Below, one piece after another: positions 1 through 4,930 of a stretch of DNA of 8,258 bases. Location of the stretch: positions 1-8,258 of the forward strand of contig SFQP01000045.1 of NCBI GenBank assembly GCA_004562975.1. The letters run 5' to 3'. The translations under genes and the position numbers were made by a program. Position 1 is the stretch's first letter. Every line of letters begins with the position of its first letter. The stretch is from a bacterium. Its GTDB lineage: Bacteria > Bacteroidota > Bacteroidia > Bacteroidales > Bacteroidaceae. The notes beneath the pieces are model-generated. The model was not told where the DNA came from, ran no database searches, and saw only the letters and a list, made by a program, of their open reading frames with translations.

Positions 1-220
1 CAAGCCTTATTCCAAGAAGGGCCTGGGCACCCGTATGGGTTCCGGTAAGGGCGCTCCCGAAGGCTGGGTCGCAGTCGTTAAGAATCAGAAGGTGATGTTC
101 GAGATCGGCGGCGTTTCCGAGGAAATCGCCCGCGAGGCTCTGCGTCTGGCTCAGCACAAGCTGCCCATCAAGACGCGCATCATCGCCAAGGAAGTCGAAT
201 CTGAGATTGGTGGTGAATAA
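1..220 (+). CDS. rplP: 50S ribosomal protein L16 (uL16), C-terminal part
   Basis: This is the 3' half of rplP, truncated by the window's left edge. The reading frame is open from base 2 and gives 72 residues, about half of the usual 140-odd. The fragment begins [20 protein letters not shown], the family's conserved segment; in the ribosome this region lies near the A-site and peptidyl transferase centre of the 23S rRNA. It ends with the typical [12 protein letters not shown] stretch. L16 is a late-assembling large-subunit protein. Its TAA stop (218-220) shares one base with the first possible ATG of rpmC, so the two genes are probably translationally coupled. An ATG at 35 is internal and is not the start. 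The identification is secure; nothing can be said about the missing N-terminus. Confidence 0.97.
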   Translation, partial: KPYSKKGLGTRMGSGKGAPEGWVAVVKNQKVMFEIGGVSEEIAREALRLAQHKLPIKTRIIAKEVESEIGGE

Positions 221-417
221 TGATGAAGGCAAAGGAAATCAAGAACCTGTCTACCGAAGAGCTGAACAAGAAGCTGGACGAGCTGAAGAAGGACCTGTTC
301 ATGCTGAGAATGCAGCACGCTACCAACCAGCTGGACAACCCCATGCAGATCGCCGCGACCAAGAAGGACATTGCCCGCATCAAGACCATTATTCGTGAGA
401 AAGAGACCAACGTCTGA
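220..417 (+). CDS. rpmC: 50S ribosomal protein L29 (uL29)
   Basis: This small two-helix large-subunit protein sits near the polypeptide exit tunnel, where in other bacteria it contributes to the docking area for trigger factor and SRP. The 65-residue product matches the family in length and pattern: MKAKEIKNLSTEEL at the start, a central KKDLFMLRMQ helix, and a C-terminal helix around KKDIARIKTIIREKE. Two ATG codons lie in tandem at 220 and 223; most family members begin MKA, so 223 may be the true start. The ribosome-binding site is weak for this operon: GGTGG at 209-213 rather than GGAGG. The overlap with the rplP stop (TAATG) suggests reinitiation by ribosomes finishing rplP. The order rplP-rpmC-rpsQ is standard. 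Confidence 0.96.
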   Translation: MMKAKEIKNLSTEELNKKLDELKKDLFMLRMQHATNQLDNPMQIAATKKDIARIKTIIREKETNV

Positions 418-430
418 GGAGGATACGTAA

Positions 431-691
431 ATGACTGAGAATAGAGCATTCCGTAAAACCAGAATCGGTCAGGTCGTCTCCGATAAGATGGACAAGACCA
501 TTGTGGTTGCCATTGAGGATAGCGTTCAGCATCCTCTGTACAAGAAGACCATGAAGCGGACCTACAAGCTGAAGGCCCACGACGAGAACAACGAGTGCGG
601 CGTCGGCGATACCGTGGAGGTCATGGAGACCCGTCCCCTGTCCAAGGACAAGCGCTGGAGACTGGTCCGAATCATCGAAAAGGCGAAGTAA
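431..691 (+). CDS. rpsQ: 30S ribosomal protein S17 (uS17)
   Basis: This is a primary 16S rRNA-binding protein of the small subunit with an OB fold, important early in 30S assembly. The 86-residue product has the family landmarks: the N-terminal [19 protein letters not shown] segment (about residues 8-26), a basic loop with [11 protein letters not shown] (about 34-44), and the C-terminal [20 protein letters not shown] (about 66-85). Its length is normal. The start ATG at 431 follows GGAGG at 418-422, which lies directly behind the rpmC TGA stop. The gap is 13 nt. No unusual residues were noticed. Confidence 0.97.
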   Translation: MTENRAFRKTRIGQVVSDKMDKTIVVAIEDSVQHPLYKKTMKRTYKLKAHDENNECGVGDTVEVMETRPLSKDKRWRLVRIIEKAK

Positions 692-706
692 GGAGGTCGG
701 AAACTC

Positions 707-1075
707 ATGATTCAGGAAGAAAGCTATCTGAAGGTTGCCGACAACACCGGCGCTAAGGAAATCCACTGCATCCGTGTCCTGGGCGGCTCCAAGCGGAAGT
801 ACGGCAACATCGGCGATGTGATCGTCGCTTCCGTCCGCAAGGCTGCTCCCGGCGGCACTGTGAAGAAGGGCGAGGTCGTCAAGGCTGTCATCGTCCGTAC
901 CAAGCGGGGCGTCCGCCGTGAGGACGGCAGCTATGTCCGCTTCGATGAGAACGCTGCCGTGATCATCAAGGAAGACAAGAACCCCCGCGGTACCCGTATC
1001 TTTGGACCGGTGGCCCGTGAGCTGCGTGAGAGAGATTACATGAAGATCCTCTCCCTGGCACCCGAAGTCATCTAA
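707..1075 (+). CDS. rplN: 50S ribosomal protein L14 (uL14)
   Basis: This large-subunit protein binds 23S rRNA at the subunit interface and helps form inter-subunit bridges; it is also the known docking site of the silencing factor RsfS in other bacteria. The 122-residue length is exactly that usual for the family. It opens with [19 protein letters not shown] and carries the L14 signature across residues 59-87, with [20 protein letters not shown] at its core. It ends [20 protein letters not shown] followed by LAPEVI, as expected. The ATG at 707 follows an excellent site, GGAGGT at 692-697, fused to the rpsQ stop (TAAGGAGGT). Confidence 0.98.
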   Translation: MIQEESYLKVADNTGAKEIHCIRVLGGSKRKYGNIGDVIVASVRKAAPGGTVKKGEVVKAVIVRTKRGVRREDGSYVRFDENAAVIIKEDKNPRGTRIFGPVARELRERDYMKILSLAPEVI

Positions 1076-1090
1076 GGGGGAACCGAAGGA

Positions 1091-1396
1091 ATGAACATTA
1101 AGAAGAATGATACCGTAATCGTCCTGTCCGGCAAGGACAAGGGCGTCAAGGGCAAGGTCCTGGTGGCCATGCCTGCCGAGAACAAGGTCATCGTGGAGAA
1201 GGTCAACGTCGCCACCTGCCACACCAAGCCCCGCCGTCAGGGCGAGACCGGCGGCATCGTGAAGAAGGAGACCCCCATCCGCGCCTGCAAGGTTGCCCTG
1301 TACTGCGACAAGTGCGGCAAGGGCGTCCGGGTCGGCTACAAGGTCGAGAATGGTAAGAAGACCCGCATCTGCCGCAAGTGCGGCGCCGAAATCTGA
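1091..1396 (+). CDS. rplX: 50S ribosomal protein L24 (uL24), zinc-ribbon form
   Basis: L24 is an assembly-initiating large-subunit protein that binds the 5' end of 23S rRNA and lies near the tunnel exit. The 101-residue product has an N-terminal KOW motif (about residues 5-30, KNDTVIVLSGKDKGVKGKV). The family segment with KPRRQGETGGIV lies at about 46-57. A C-terminal zinc-ribbon pattern has Cys pairs at 72/75 and 94/97 (CDKC and CRKC). Many bacterial L24 proteins have such Cys pairs, so this is a normal variant; zinc binding is inferred. Two further Cys lie at 43 and 66. The ribosome-binding region between rplN and rplX is GGGGGAACCGAAGGA, with an AAGGA very close to the ATG and GGGGG further up, slightly different from the operon's usual GGAGG. 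Confidence 0.97.
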   Translation: MNIKKNDTVIVLSGKDKGVKGKVLVAMPAENKVIVEKVNVATCHTKPRRQGETGGIVKKETPIRACKVALYCDKCGKGVRVGYKVENGKKTRICRKCGAEI

Positions 1397-1412
1397 GAGA
1401 GGAGAGTAACGT

Positions 1413-1955
1413 ATGGCAAGCAGACTGAAAGAAAAATACACTGCTGAAATCGCTCCCGCTCTGAACAAGAAGTTCGGCTACAAGAGCGTCATGCAGATCC
1501 CCAAGCTGGACAAGATCATCGTCAACGTTGGCTGCGGCGACAGCAAGAACAACGCCAAGGAGATCGAGGCCATCTGCAAGGACATCGCGGCCATCACCGG
1601 CCAGAAGCCCATCACCTGCAAGGCCCGCAAGAGCGTTGCTAACTTCAAGGTCCGTGAAGGCGAAACTGTCGGCGTCAAGGTCACCCTCCGTGGCGACAAG
1701 ATGTACGAGTTCCTGGACCGTCTGTTCAGCGTGGCCCTGCCCCGCGTCCGCGACTTCCGCGGCATCAACCCCAACTCCTTTGACGGCCGCGGCAACTACG
1801 CCTTCGGTCTGAAGGAGCAGTTGATCTTCCCTGAGATCGAGTACGACAAGGTGGACAAGATCCGTGGTATGGATATCTGCATCTGCACCACCGCTGCCAC
1901 CGACGAGGAAGCCAAAGAGCTGCTGAGCCAGCTGGGCGCTCCCTTCACCGCTTGA
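1413..1955 (+). CDS. rplE: 50S ribosomal protein L5 (uL5)
   Basis: L5 is a large-subunit protein of the central protuberance that binds 5S rRNA together with L18 and contacts P-site tRNA. The 180-residue length is typical (about 179). Visible landmarks are [17 protein letters not shown] (about 28-44), the [18 protein letters not shown] segment (63-80), and the [19 protein letters not shown] signature (111-129). The final domain contains [15 protein letters not shown] (141-155). Cys41 stands where many homologues have a small residue in the N-x-G-x-G turn; this is a minor variation. GGAG lies about 10 nt upstream of the ATG at 1413, in a 16-nt gap after rplX. Confidence 0.98.
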   Translation: MASRLKEKYTAEIAPALNKKFGYKSVMQIPKLDKIIVNVGCGDSKNNAKEIEAICKDIAAITGQKPITCKARKSVANFKVREGETVGVKVTLRGDKMYEFLDRLFSVALPRVRDFRGINPNSFDGRGNYAFGLKEQLIFPEIEYDKVDKIRGMDICICTTAATDEEAKELLSQLGAPFTA

Positions 1956-1971
1956 TTAGGAGGATTACGCA

Positions 1972-2157
1972 ATGGCAAAGAAGTCTATGATCCTGAAGCA
2001 GCAGGCTGAGCCCAAGTTCTCCAGCCGCCGCTACAACCGCTGCAAGATCTGCGGCAGACCCCATGCTTACCTGCGCGATTACGGCATCTGCCGTATCTGC
2101 TTCCGAGAGCTGGCCTACAAGGGCCAGATCCCCGGTGTCCGCAAGGCCAGCTGGTAA
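1972..2157 (+). CDS. rpsZ: 30S ribosomal protein S14, zinc-binding type Z (uS14)
   Basis: This is a 61-residue small-subunit head protein required late in 30S assembly. It is the short zinc (C+) form, with four Cys at 24, 27, 40 and 43 (CKIC and CRIC), flanked by [18 protein letters not shown] and ending IPGVRKASW as in the family. The longer zinc-free paralogue found in some Firmicutes under zinc limitation is not in this window. AGGAGG precedes the ATG at 1972. The TAA stop at 2155-2157 is followed by GG, and then the ordered operon structure is interrupted by a 259-nt gap before rpsH. That gap is the only large non-coding stretch in the window. Confidence 0.98.
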   Translation: MAKKSMILKQQAEPKFSSRRYNRCKICGRPHAYLRDYGICRICFRELAYKGQIPGVRKASW

Positions 2158-2159
2158 GG
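2155..2159. repeat. TAAGG, left copy of possible target-site duplication
   Basis: This copy comprises the rpsZ stop codon TAA plus GG. The same five bases recur at 2400-2404, at the other end of the putative insert. Because TAAGGAGG is the recurrent stop/Shine-Dalgarno junction in this operon, the pair fits duplication of an ancestral TAAGG on insertion. Five bases, three of which are a stop codon, are modest evidence alone. Confidence 0.45.
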
Positions 2160-2256
2160 TCGAATTATAAATGTCAAAAGGATTCGGAGCGTCCTGGGAA
2201 GATGGATGCGCGACTTTACGCGCAAGGTAAGATGGAAAAGGGAATAGGGCAGAAGC

Positions 2257-2281
2257 GAGGTGTCCGCTTTGCGGACGTTTC
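2257..2281 (+). other. Strong hairpin, probable apex of the insert
   Basis: GAGGTGTCCGC (2257-2267) pairs with GCGGACGTTTC (2271-2281) around a TTT loop: 11 consecutive pairs including three G-U. The inner six pairs (GTCCGC/GCGGAC) are perfect. It is followed by AAAAAATTT, not a T-tract, and the minus-strand side has no T-tract either, so it does not look like a rho-independent terminator. It sits near the middle of the putative element, where the apex of a long folded-back structure would be. Confidence 0.7.
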
Positions 2282-2310
2282 AAAAAATTTCCGAGGGAAA
2301 TACCTTACTT

Positions 2311-2331
2311 ATTCACTATTCACTATTCACT
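2311..2331. repeat. Three tandem ATTCACT heptamers
   Basis: ATTCACT occurs three times in perfect tandem at 2311-2317, 2318-2324 and 2325-2331. It is followed at once by GCGAGC-AAA-GCGAGC (2332-2346), a second short direct repeat. In the hand-drawn fold of the insert the heptamers fall in a large one-sided bulge, since TACCT at 2301-2305 and TGCG at 2331-2334 pair with adjoining segments of the left arm (AGGTA at 2225-2229 and CGCA at 2221-2224). A tandem heptamer could vary in copy number between element copies or strains; that is inference. Confidence 0.85.
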
Positions 2332-2376
2332 GCGAGCAAAGCGAGCATCGCATTCCCCGGATACCTCCGGGTCTTA

Positions 2377-2391
2377 ACGGGTAAAGCCCGT
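2377..2391 (+). other. Small hairpin just upstream of the rpsH ribosome-binding site
   Basis: ACGGGT (2377-2382) pairs with GCCCGT (2386-2391) around AAA; the inner pair is T-G. It ends 11 nt before the GGAGG at 2403-2407. There is no T-tract after it, so it is unlikely to terminate transcription. Lying at the right end of the putative insert, it could hold the ribosome-binding site open or affect rpsH translation; neither is demonstrated by the sequence. Confidence 0.5.
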
Positions 2392-2399
2392 AACTTCTA

Positions 2400-2404
2400 T
2401 AAGG
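2400..2404. repeat. TAAGG, right copy of possible target-site duplication
   Basis: This is the second copy of the TAAGG at 2155-2159. It runs straight into the rpsH Shine-Dalgarno sequence (TAAGGAGG, 2400-2407), exactly as a stop codon fused to GGAGG does at the rpsQ/rplN, rpsH/rplF, rpsE/rpmD and rpmD/rplO junctions. Here, however, the TAA terminates no gene, which supports its being a duplicated remnant. Confidence 0.45.
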
Positions 2405-2416
2405 AGGATAATTAAC

Positions 2417-2815
2417 ATGCAAATCACCGATCCTGTAGCAGATATGCTGACCCGTATCCGGAACGCGAATTCTGCGAAGCACGACACTGTGGATGTCCCC
2501 GCCTCCAACCTGAAGAAGGCCATCGCCCAGATCCTGCTGGAGGAAGGCTACATCAAGGCCTACTCTCTGGTGGATAACGGCAACCAGGGTACCATTCACA
2601 TCACCCTGAAGTATCTGGCGAAGAAGCAGCCCGTCCTGTCCGGCCTGCGCCGTGTCTCCAAGCCCGGCCTGAGAGTTTACGCCGGTGCCGAGGAGCTGCC
2701 CAAGGTTCTCAAGGGCCTGGGCATCGCCATCGTCTCCACTTCCAAGGGCGTTATGACCGACAAGAAGGCTCGCGAGCTGCACATCGGCGGCGAAGTCCTG
2801 GCTTTCGTCTGGTAA
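2417..2815 (+). CDS. rpsH: 30S ribosomal protein S8 (uS8)
   Basis: S8 is a primary 16S rRNA-binding protein at the central domain; in E. coli it is also the translational repressor of the spc operon. The 132-residue length is standard. It opens [20 protein letters not shown] and carries the S8 signature [17 protein letters not shown] at about 102-118, ending GGEVLAFVW. The central [14 protein letters not shown] (77-90) is typical. The ATG at 2417 has GGAGG at 2403-2407, 9 nt upstream. It is the only gene here separated from its upstream neighbour by a large gap, caused by the putative insert. Whether S8 or any other protein binds that insert is unknown; I see no recognisable S8 target there. 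Confidence 0.98.
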   Translation: MQITDPVADMLTRIRNANSAKHDTVDVPASNLKKAIAQILLEEGYIKAYSLVDNGNQGTIHITLKYLAKKQPVLSGLRRVSKPGLRVYAGAEELPKVLKGLGIAIVSTSKGVMTDKKARELHIGGEVLAFVW

Positions 2816-2829
2816 GGAGGATTTCGTAA

Positions 2830-3375
2830 ATGTCTAGAATTGGTAAGAAGCCGGTTATTATCCCGGCAAACGTTACGGTGGACATTGCCGAGGGCAACGT
2901 CGTCACCGTGAAGGGTCCCAAGGGCACCCTGACCCACGCCTTCCATCCCGACATGATCCTGAAGGTTGACGGCAACGTCCTGACCGTTGAGCGTCCCGAC
3001 GACGAGCACCTGCACAAGTCCCTCCACGGCCTGACCCGTACCCTGGTCCACAACATGGTCGAGGGTGTTGAGAAGGGCTTCGCCAAGGAGCTGGAAGTCA
3101 ACGGCGTCGGCTACCGTGCCGAGAAGAAGGGCACCCAGCTGGTCATGCGTCTGGGCTTCTCCCACGAGGTCATCGTGGACGAGATCCCCGGCATCACCAT
3201 CGAGGTCCCTGCTCCCAACAAGGTGATCATCCGCGGCATCGACAAGCAGGCCGTGGGCCAGTTTGCCGCCGAAGTCCGCGGCAAGCGTCCCCCCGAGCCT
3301 TACAAGGGCAAGGGCATCAAGTATACCACTGAGGTCATCCGCCGTAAGGTTGGTAAGACCGGTGGCAAGAAGTAA
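2830..3375 (+). CDS. rplF: 50S ribosomal protein L6 (uL6)
   Basis: L6 is a two-domain large-subunit protein close to the sarcin-ricin loop and the translation-factor binding site. The 181-residue product has the expected opening [17 protein letters not shown], the first-domain [10 protein letters not shown] motif (25-34), and the second-domain [14 protein letters not shown] (88-101). The signature [11 protein letters not shown] lies at 155-165 and a basic tail with KVGKTGGKK follows. The length is normal (about 178-181). The stop of rpsH is fused to its ribosome-binding site (TAAGGAGG, 2813-2820), with a 14-nt gap. Confidence 0.98.
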   Translation: MSRIGKKPVIIPANVTVDIAEGNVVTVKGPKGTLTHAFHPDMILKVDGNVLTVERPDDEHLHKSLHGLTRTLVHNMVEGVEKGFAKELEVNGVGYRAEKKGTQLVMRLGFSHEVIVDEIPGITIEVPAPNKVIIRGIDKQAVGQFAAEVRGKRPPEPYKGKGIKYTTEVIRRKVGKTGGKK

Positions 3376-3390
3376 TGGAGGTGTGCCGAA

Positions 3391-3750
3391 ATGGTTAGCA
3401 AGATCAACAAGAAAGCGCTGCGCCTGAAGCGGCATGTCCGCGTCCGCGGCAAGGTCTCCGGCACTCCTGAGCGTCCCCGTCTGAACGTGTTCCGTTCCAA
3501 CGCGAACATTTACGCCCAGATCATTGACGACGTAAACGGTGTGACTCTGGTTTCCGCCAATACGCTGGAGAAGGACTTTGAGGGCACCACCGGCAACTGC
3601 GAGGCAGCCAAGAAGGTTGGCCTGGCGCTTGCTGAGCGTGCCAAGGCAAAGGGCATCGAAGAGGTCGTTTTCGACCGCGGCGGTTATGTTTACCATGGCC
3701 GTGTGGCTGCCCTGGCTGAAGGCGCCCGCGAGGGCGGCCTCAAGTTCTAA
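3391..3750 (+). CDS. rplR: 50S ribosomal protein L18 (uL18)
   Basis: L18 binds 5S rRNA and, with L5, brings it into the central protuberance. The 119-residue product has the basic N-terminal arm [20 protein letters not shown] (11-30), which contacts 5S rRNA in known structures, then [17 protein letters not shown] (31-47). The C-terminal signature contains [20 protein letters not shown] (94-113) and ends EGGLKF. Its length is typical. GGAGGTG lies 8-9 nt upstream of the ATG, in a 15-nt gap after rplF. Confidence 0.98.
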   Translation: MVSKINKKALRLKRHVRVRGKVSGTPERPRLNVFRSNANIYAQIIDDVNGVTLVSANTLEKDFEGTTGNCEAAKKVGLALAERAKAKGIEEVVFDRGGYVYHGRVAALAEGAREGGLKF

Positions 3751-3768
3751 GAGTAAGGAGGAAAAGAA

Positions 3769-4278
3769 ATGGCTTACAATAAGACTCAGAACAATGAAGC
3801 TCCCGAGCTCATTGAGAAGGTCGTTTACCTGAACCGCGTCTCCAAGACCGTGAAGGGCGGCCGTGTCATGAAGTTCTCCGCTCTGGTAGTTGTTGGCGAC
3901 GGCAAGGGCACCGTTGGCTACGGCCTGGGTAAGGCCGCCGAGGTTTCCGAGGCCATCCTGAAGGGCATCGCCGATGCCAAGAAGAACATGGTCAAGATCT
4001 CCCTGGCCGGTTCCACCATTCCCCATGATGTCATCGGCATCTTCGGCGCCGGCACCGTGCTGCTGAAGCCCGCTCCCGAAGGCACCGGCGTGATCGCCGG
4101 CGGCGCTGTCCGTGCCGTTATGGAGGCTGTGGGCATCAAGAACATCTGCGCCAAGTGCCTGCGCTCCAACAATCCCCAGAACGTTGTCAAGGCCACCATG
4201 GCTGGTCTGACTTCCCTGCGTTCCCCCGAGCAGGTCGCTGCTGTTCGCGGTAAGAGCGTAGAAGAAATCGTTGGTTAA
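3769..4278 (+). CDS. rpsE: 30S ribosomal protein S5 (uS5)
   Basis: S5 lies on the solvent side of the 30S near the mRNA entry and contributes to decoding fidelity. The 169-residue product has the double-stranded-RNA-binding-like N-terminal domain with [19 protein letters not shown] (22-40) and [19 protein letters not shown] (41-59). The C-terminal domain has [18 protein letters not shown] (85-102) and [20 protein letters not shown] (104-123). The loop in which spectinomycin-resistance changes are known in other bacteria (VSKTVKGGR, 24-32) looks wild type. Two positions differ from the pattern I expect: Ser60 where AEVP is common, and Arg132 in KCLRSNNP where KxLGSNNP is common. GGAGG precedes the ATG at 3769. 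Confidence 0.97.
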   Translation: MAYNKTQNNEAPELIEKVVYLNRVSKTVKGGRVMKFSALVVVGDGKGTVGYGLGKAAEVSEAILKGIADAKKNMVKISLAGSTIPHDVIGIFGAGTVLLKPAPEGTGVIAGGAVRAVMEAVGIKNICAKCLRSNNPQNVVKATMAGLTSLRSPEQVAAVRGKSVEEIVG

Positions 4279-4292
4279 GGAGGGCAATTAAC

Positions 4293-4475
4293 ATGGCAAA
4301 CCTGAAGATCAAGCTTGTTAAGAGCCTGAATGGCCGTCTGGAAAAGCATATCGCCACTGCTGAAAGCCTGGGTCTGCGTAAGATCGGCCAGGTCACCATC
4401 CAGCCGGACAATACCCAGACCCGCGGCAAGATCGCCAAGATCGCTTACCTGCTGCAGGTCACCGAAGTTGAATAA
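4293..4475 (+). CDS. rpmD: 50S ribosomal protein L30 (uL30)
   Basis: This small ferredoxin-like large-subunit protein binds 23S rRNA. The 60-residue length is typical for the bacterial short form. The pattern is canonical: [15 protein letters not shown], then [18 protein letters not shown] (22-39), [19 protein letters not shown] at the end. The rpsE stop is fused to its GGAGG (TAAGGAGG), and the leader GGAGGGCAATTAAC closely matches the rpsH leader. That similarity is useful evidence for what the rpsZ-rpsH junction looked like before the presumed insertion. Some bacteria lack L30; its presence between rpsE and rplO is the standard spc order. Confidence 0.97.
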   Translation: MANLKIKLVKSLNGRLEKHIATAESLGLRKIGQVTIQPDNTQTRGKIAKIAYLLQVTEVE

Positions 4476-4489
4476 GGAGGAGAAGAATA

Positions 4490-4930
4490 ATGAAGCTTCA
4501 TGAACTCTCTCCCGTTGCTGGCTCCACCCATGTGGGCAAGCGTAAGGGTCGCGGCGTCGGTACCGGCAACGGTAAGACCGGCGGTCGCGGCCACAAGGGC
4601 CAGAAGGCCCGTTCCGGCGGCAAGGTCCGTGTCGGTTTCGAAGGCGGCCAGATGCCTCTGGCCCGGCGTATCCCCAAGCGCGGCTTCCACAACGTGTTCG
4701 CAAAGCCTCTGACTGCTGTCAACCTGGCTCAGCTGAACCGGTTTGAGGACGGCACCACTGTGGATGCTGCTGCCCTGATCGAGGCCGGCGTGATTGCCGC
4801 CTGCCCCTACGGTCTGAAGGTGCTGGGCAACGGCACCCTGACCAAGAAGGTTACTGTCAAGGCCGCGGCTTTCTCTGAGTCTGCTAAGGAAAAAATTGAG
4901 CAGGCAGGCGGAAAGGCCGAGGTGGTCTAA
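4490..4930 (+). CDS. rplO: 50S ribosomal protein L15 (uL15)
   Basis: L15 is a late-assembling large-subunit protein with a long basic N-terminal extension reaching into 23S rRNA. The 146-residue product shows the glycine- and lysine-rich arm [20 protein letters not shown] (20-39) and the signature [17 protein letters not shown] (50-66). The globular C-terminal domain ends [12 protein letters not shown]. Its length is normal. TAAGGAGG joins the rpmD stop to its ribosome-binding site (14-nt gap). Its own TAA (4928-4930) is immediately followed by the GTG start of secY, and its last codons contain the secY ribosome-binding site. Confidence 0.98.
   Translation: MKLHELSPVAGSTHVGKRKGRGVGTGNGKTGGRGHKGQKARSGGKVRVGFEGGQMPLARRIPKRGFHNVFAKPLTAVNLAQLNRFEDGTTVDAAALIEAGVIAACPYGLKVLGNGTLTKKVTVKAAAFSESAKEKIEQAGGKAEVV
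4919..4925 (+). promoter_or_regulatory. secY ribosome-binding site inside the end of rplO
   Basis: GAGGTGG lies 5 nt before the GTG at 4931 and within the last rplO codons. It is the best Shine-Dalgarno match near the secY start and supports GTG4931 as the initiator. Because it is covered by ribosomes finishing rplO, the two genes are probably translationally coupled. Confidence 0.6.

Larger units (their letters stand above)
2160..2399. mobile_element. Putative MITE-like insertion (non-autonomous, about 240 nt)
   Basis: Seen directly: TAAGG occurs at 2155-2159 and again at 2400-2404, on either side of this segment. Excising the segment plus one TAAGG leaves TAAGGAGGATAATTAAC before the rpsH ATG, a 14-nt gap of the form used elsewhere in the operon. 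The ends form a weak inverted repeat: TCGAATTA at 2160-2167 against TAACTTCTA at 2391-2399, with one mismatch and one bulge. The segment can be paired along most of its length into one imperfect hairpin with an apex at 2257-2281. It has no transposase gene. Inference: a small non-autonomous transposable element or dispersed intergenic repeat. A structured regulatory RNA is the alternative. One copy cannot prove mobility, and GG after a stop codon can occur by chance. Confidence 0.5.
2158..2416 (+). other. 259-nt non-coding gap between rpsZ and rpsH
   Basis: Other gaps among the ribosomal protein genes here are 13-18 nt; this one is 259 nt. It holds a putative inserted element (2160-2399) followed by the rpsH ribosome-binding region, GGAGGATAATTAAC, at 2403-2416. 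That last stretch matches the rpmD leader GGAGGGCAATTAAC (4279-4292) at 12 of 14 positions, so the original short leader seems to survive intact at the right end. No credible coding sequence is present. The 60-codon open frame at 2202-2384 has no homology I recognise and runs through the repeats and hairpins. No strong promoter and no hairpin followed by a T-tract was found, so transcription probably reads through. Confidence 0.85.

Noticed and set aside
389..1468. 359-codon open frame on the minus strand opposite rpsQ to rplE
   Set aside because: Antisense shadow of S17, L14 and L24, with no ribosome-binding site or recognisable domain.
1528..1812. 94-codon plus-strand frame rich in Ala, Ser, Arg and Pro within rplE
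   Set aside because: Out-of-frame shadow of a GC-rich gene; rplE is intact and unmistakable.
2257..2290. Rho-independent terminator after rpsZ
   Set aside because: The stem is strong but is followed by AAAAAATTT rather than a run of T, and no T-tract follows the minus-strand side. Essential operon genes continue downstream.
2202..2384. 60-codon open frame inside the rpsZ-rpsH gap
   Set aside because: It runs through hairpins and the ATTCACT repeats, has no recognisable domain or conserved pattern, and lacks a well-placed GGAGG. It is better explained as part of a non-coding element.
2374..2403. Promoter upstream of rpsH (TTAACG, then TATAAG)
   Set aside because: The match to -35 is poor, the spacer is 18 nt, and the -10-like bases abut the ribosome-binding site, leaving almost no leader. 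Not supportable without transcript data.
2677..4287. 536-codon open frame on the minus strand opposite rpsH to rpsE
   Set aside because: Same explanation: composition is antisense-like, no family is recognised, and four intact ribosomal protein genes occupy the other strand.
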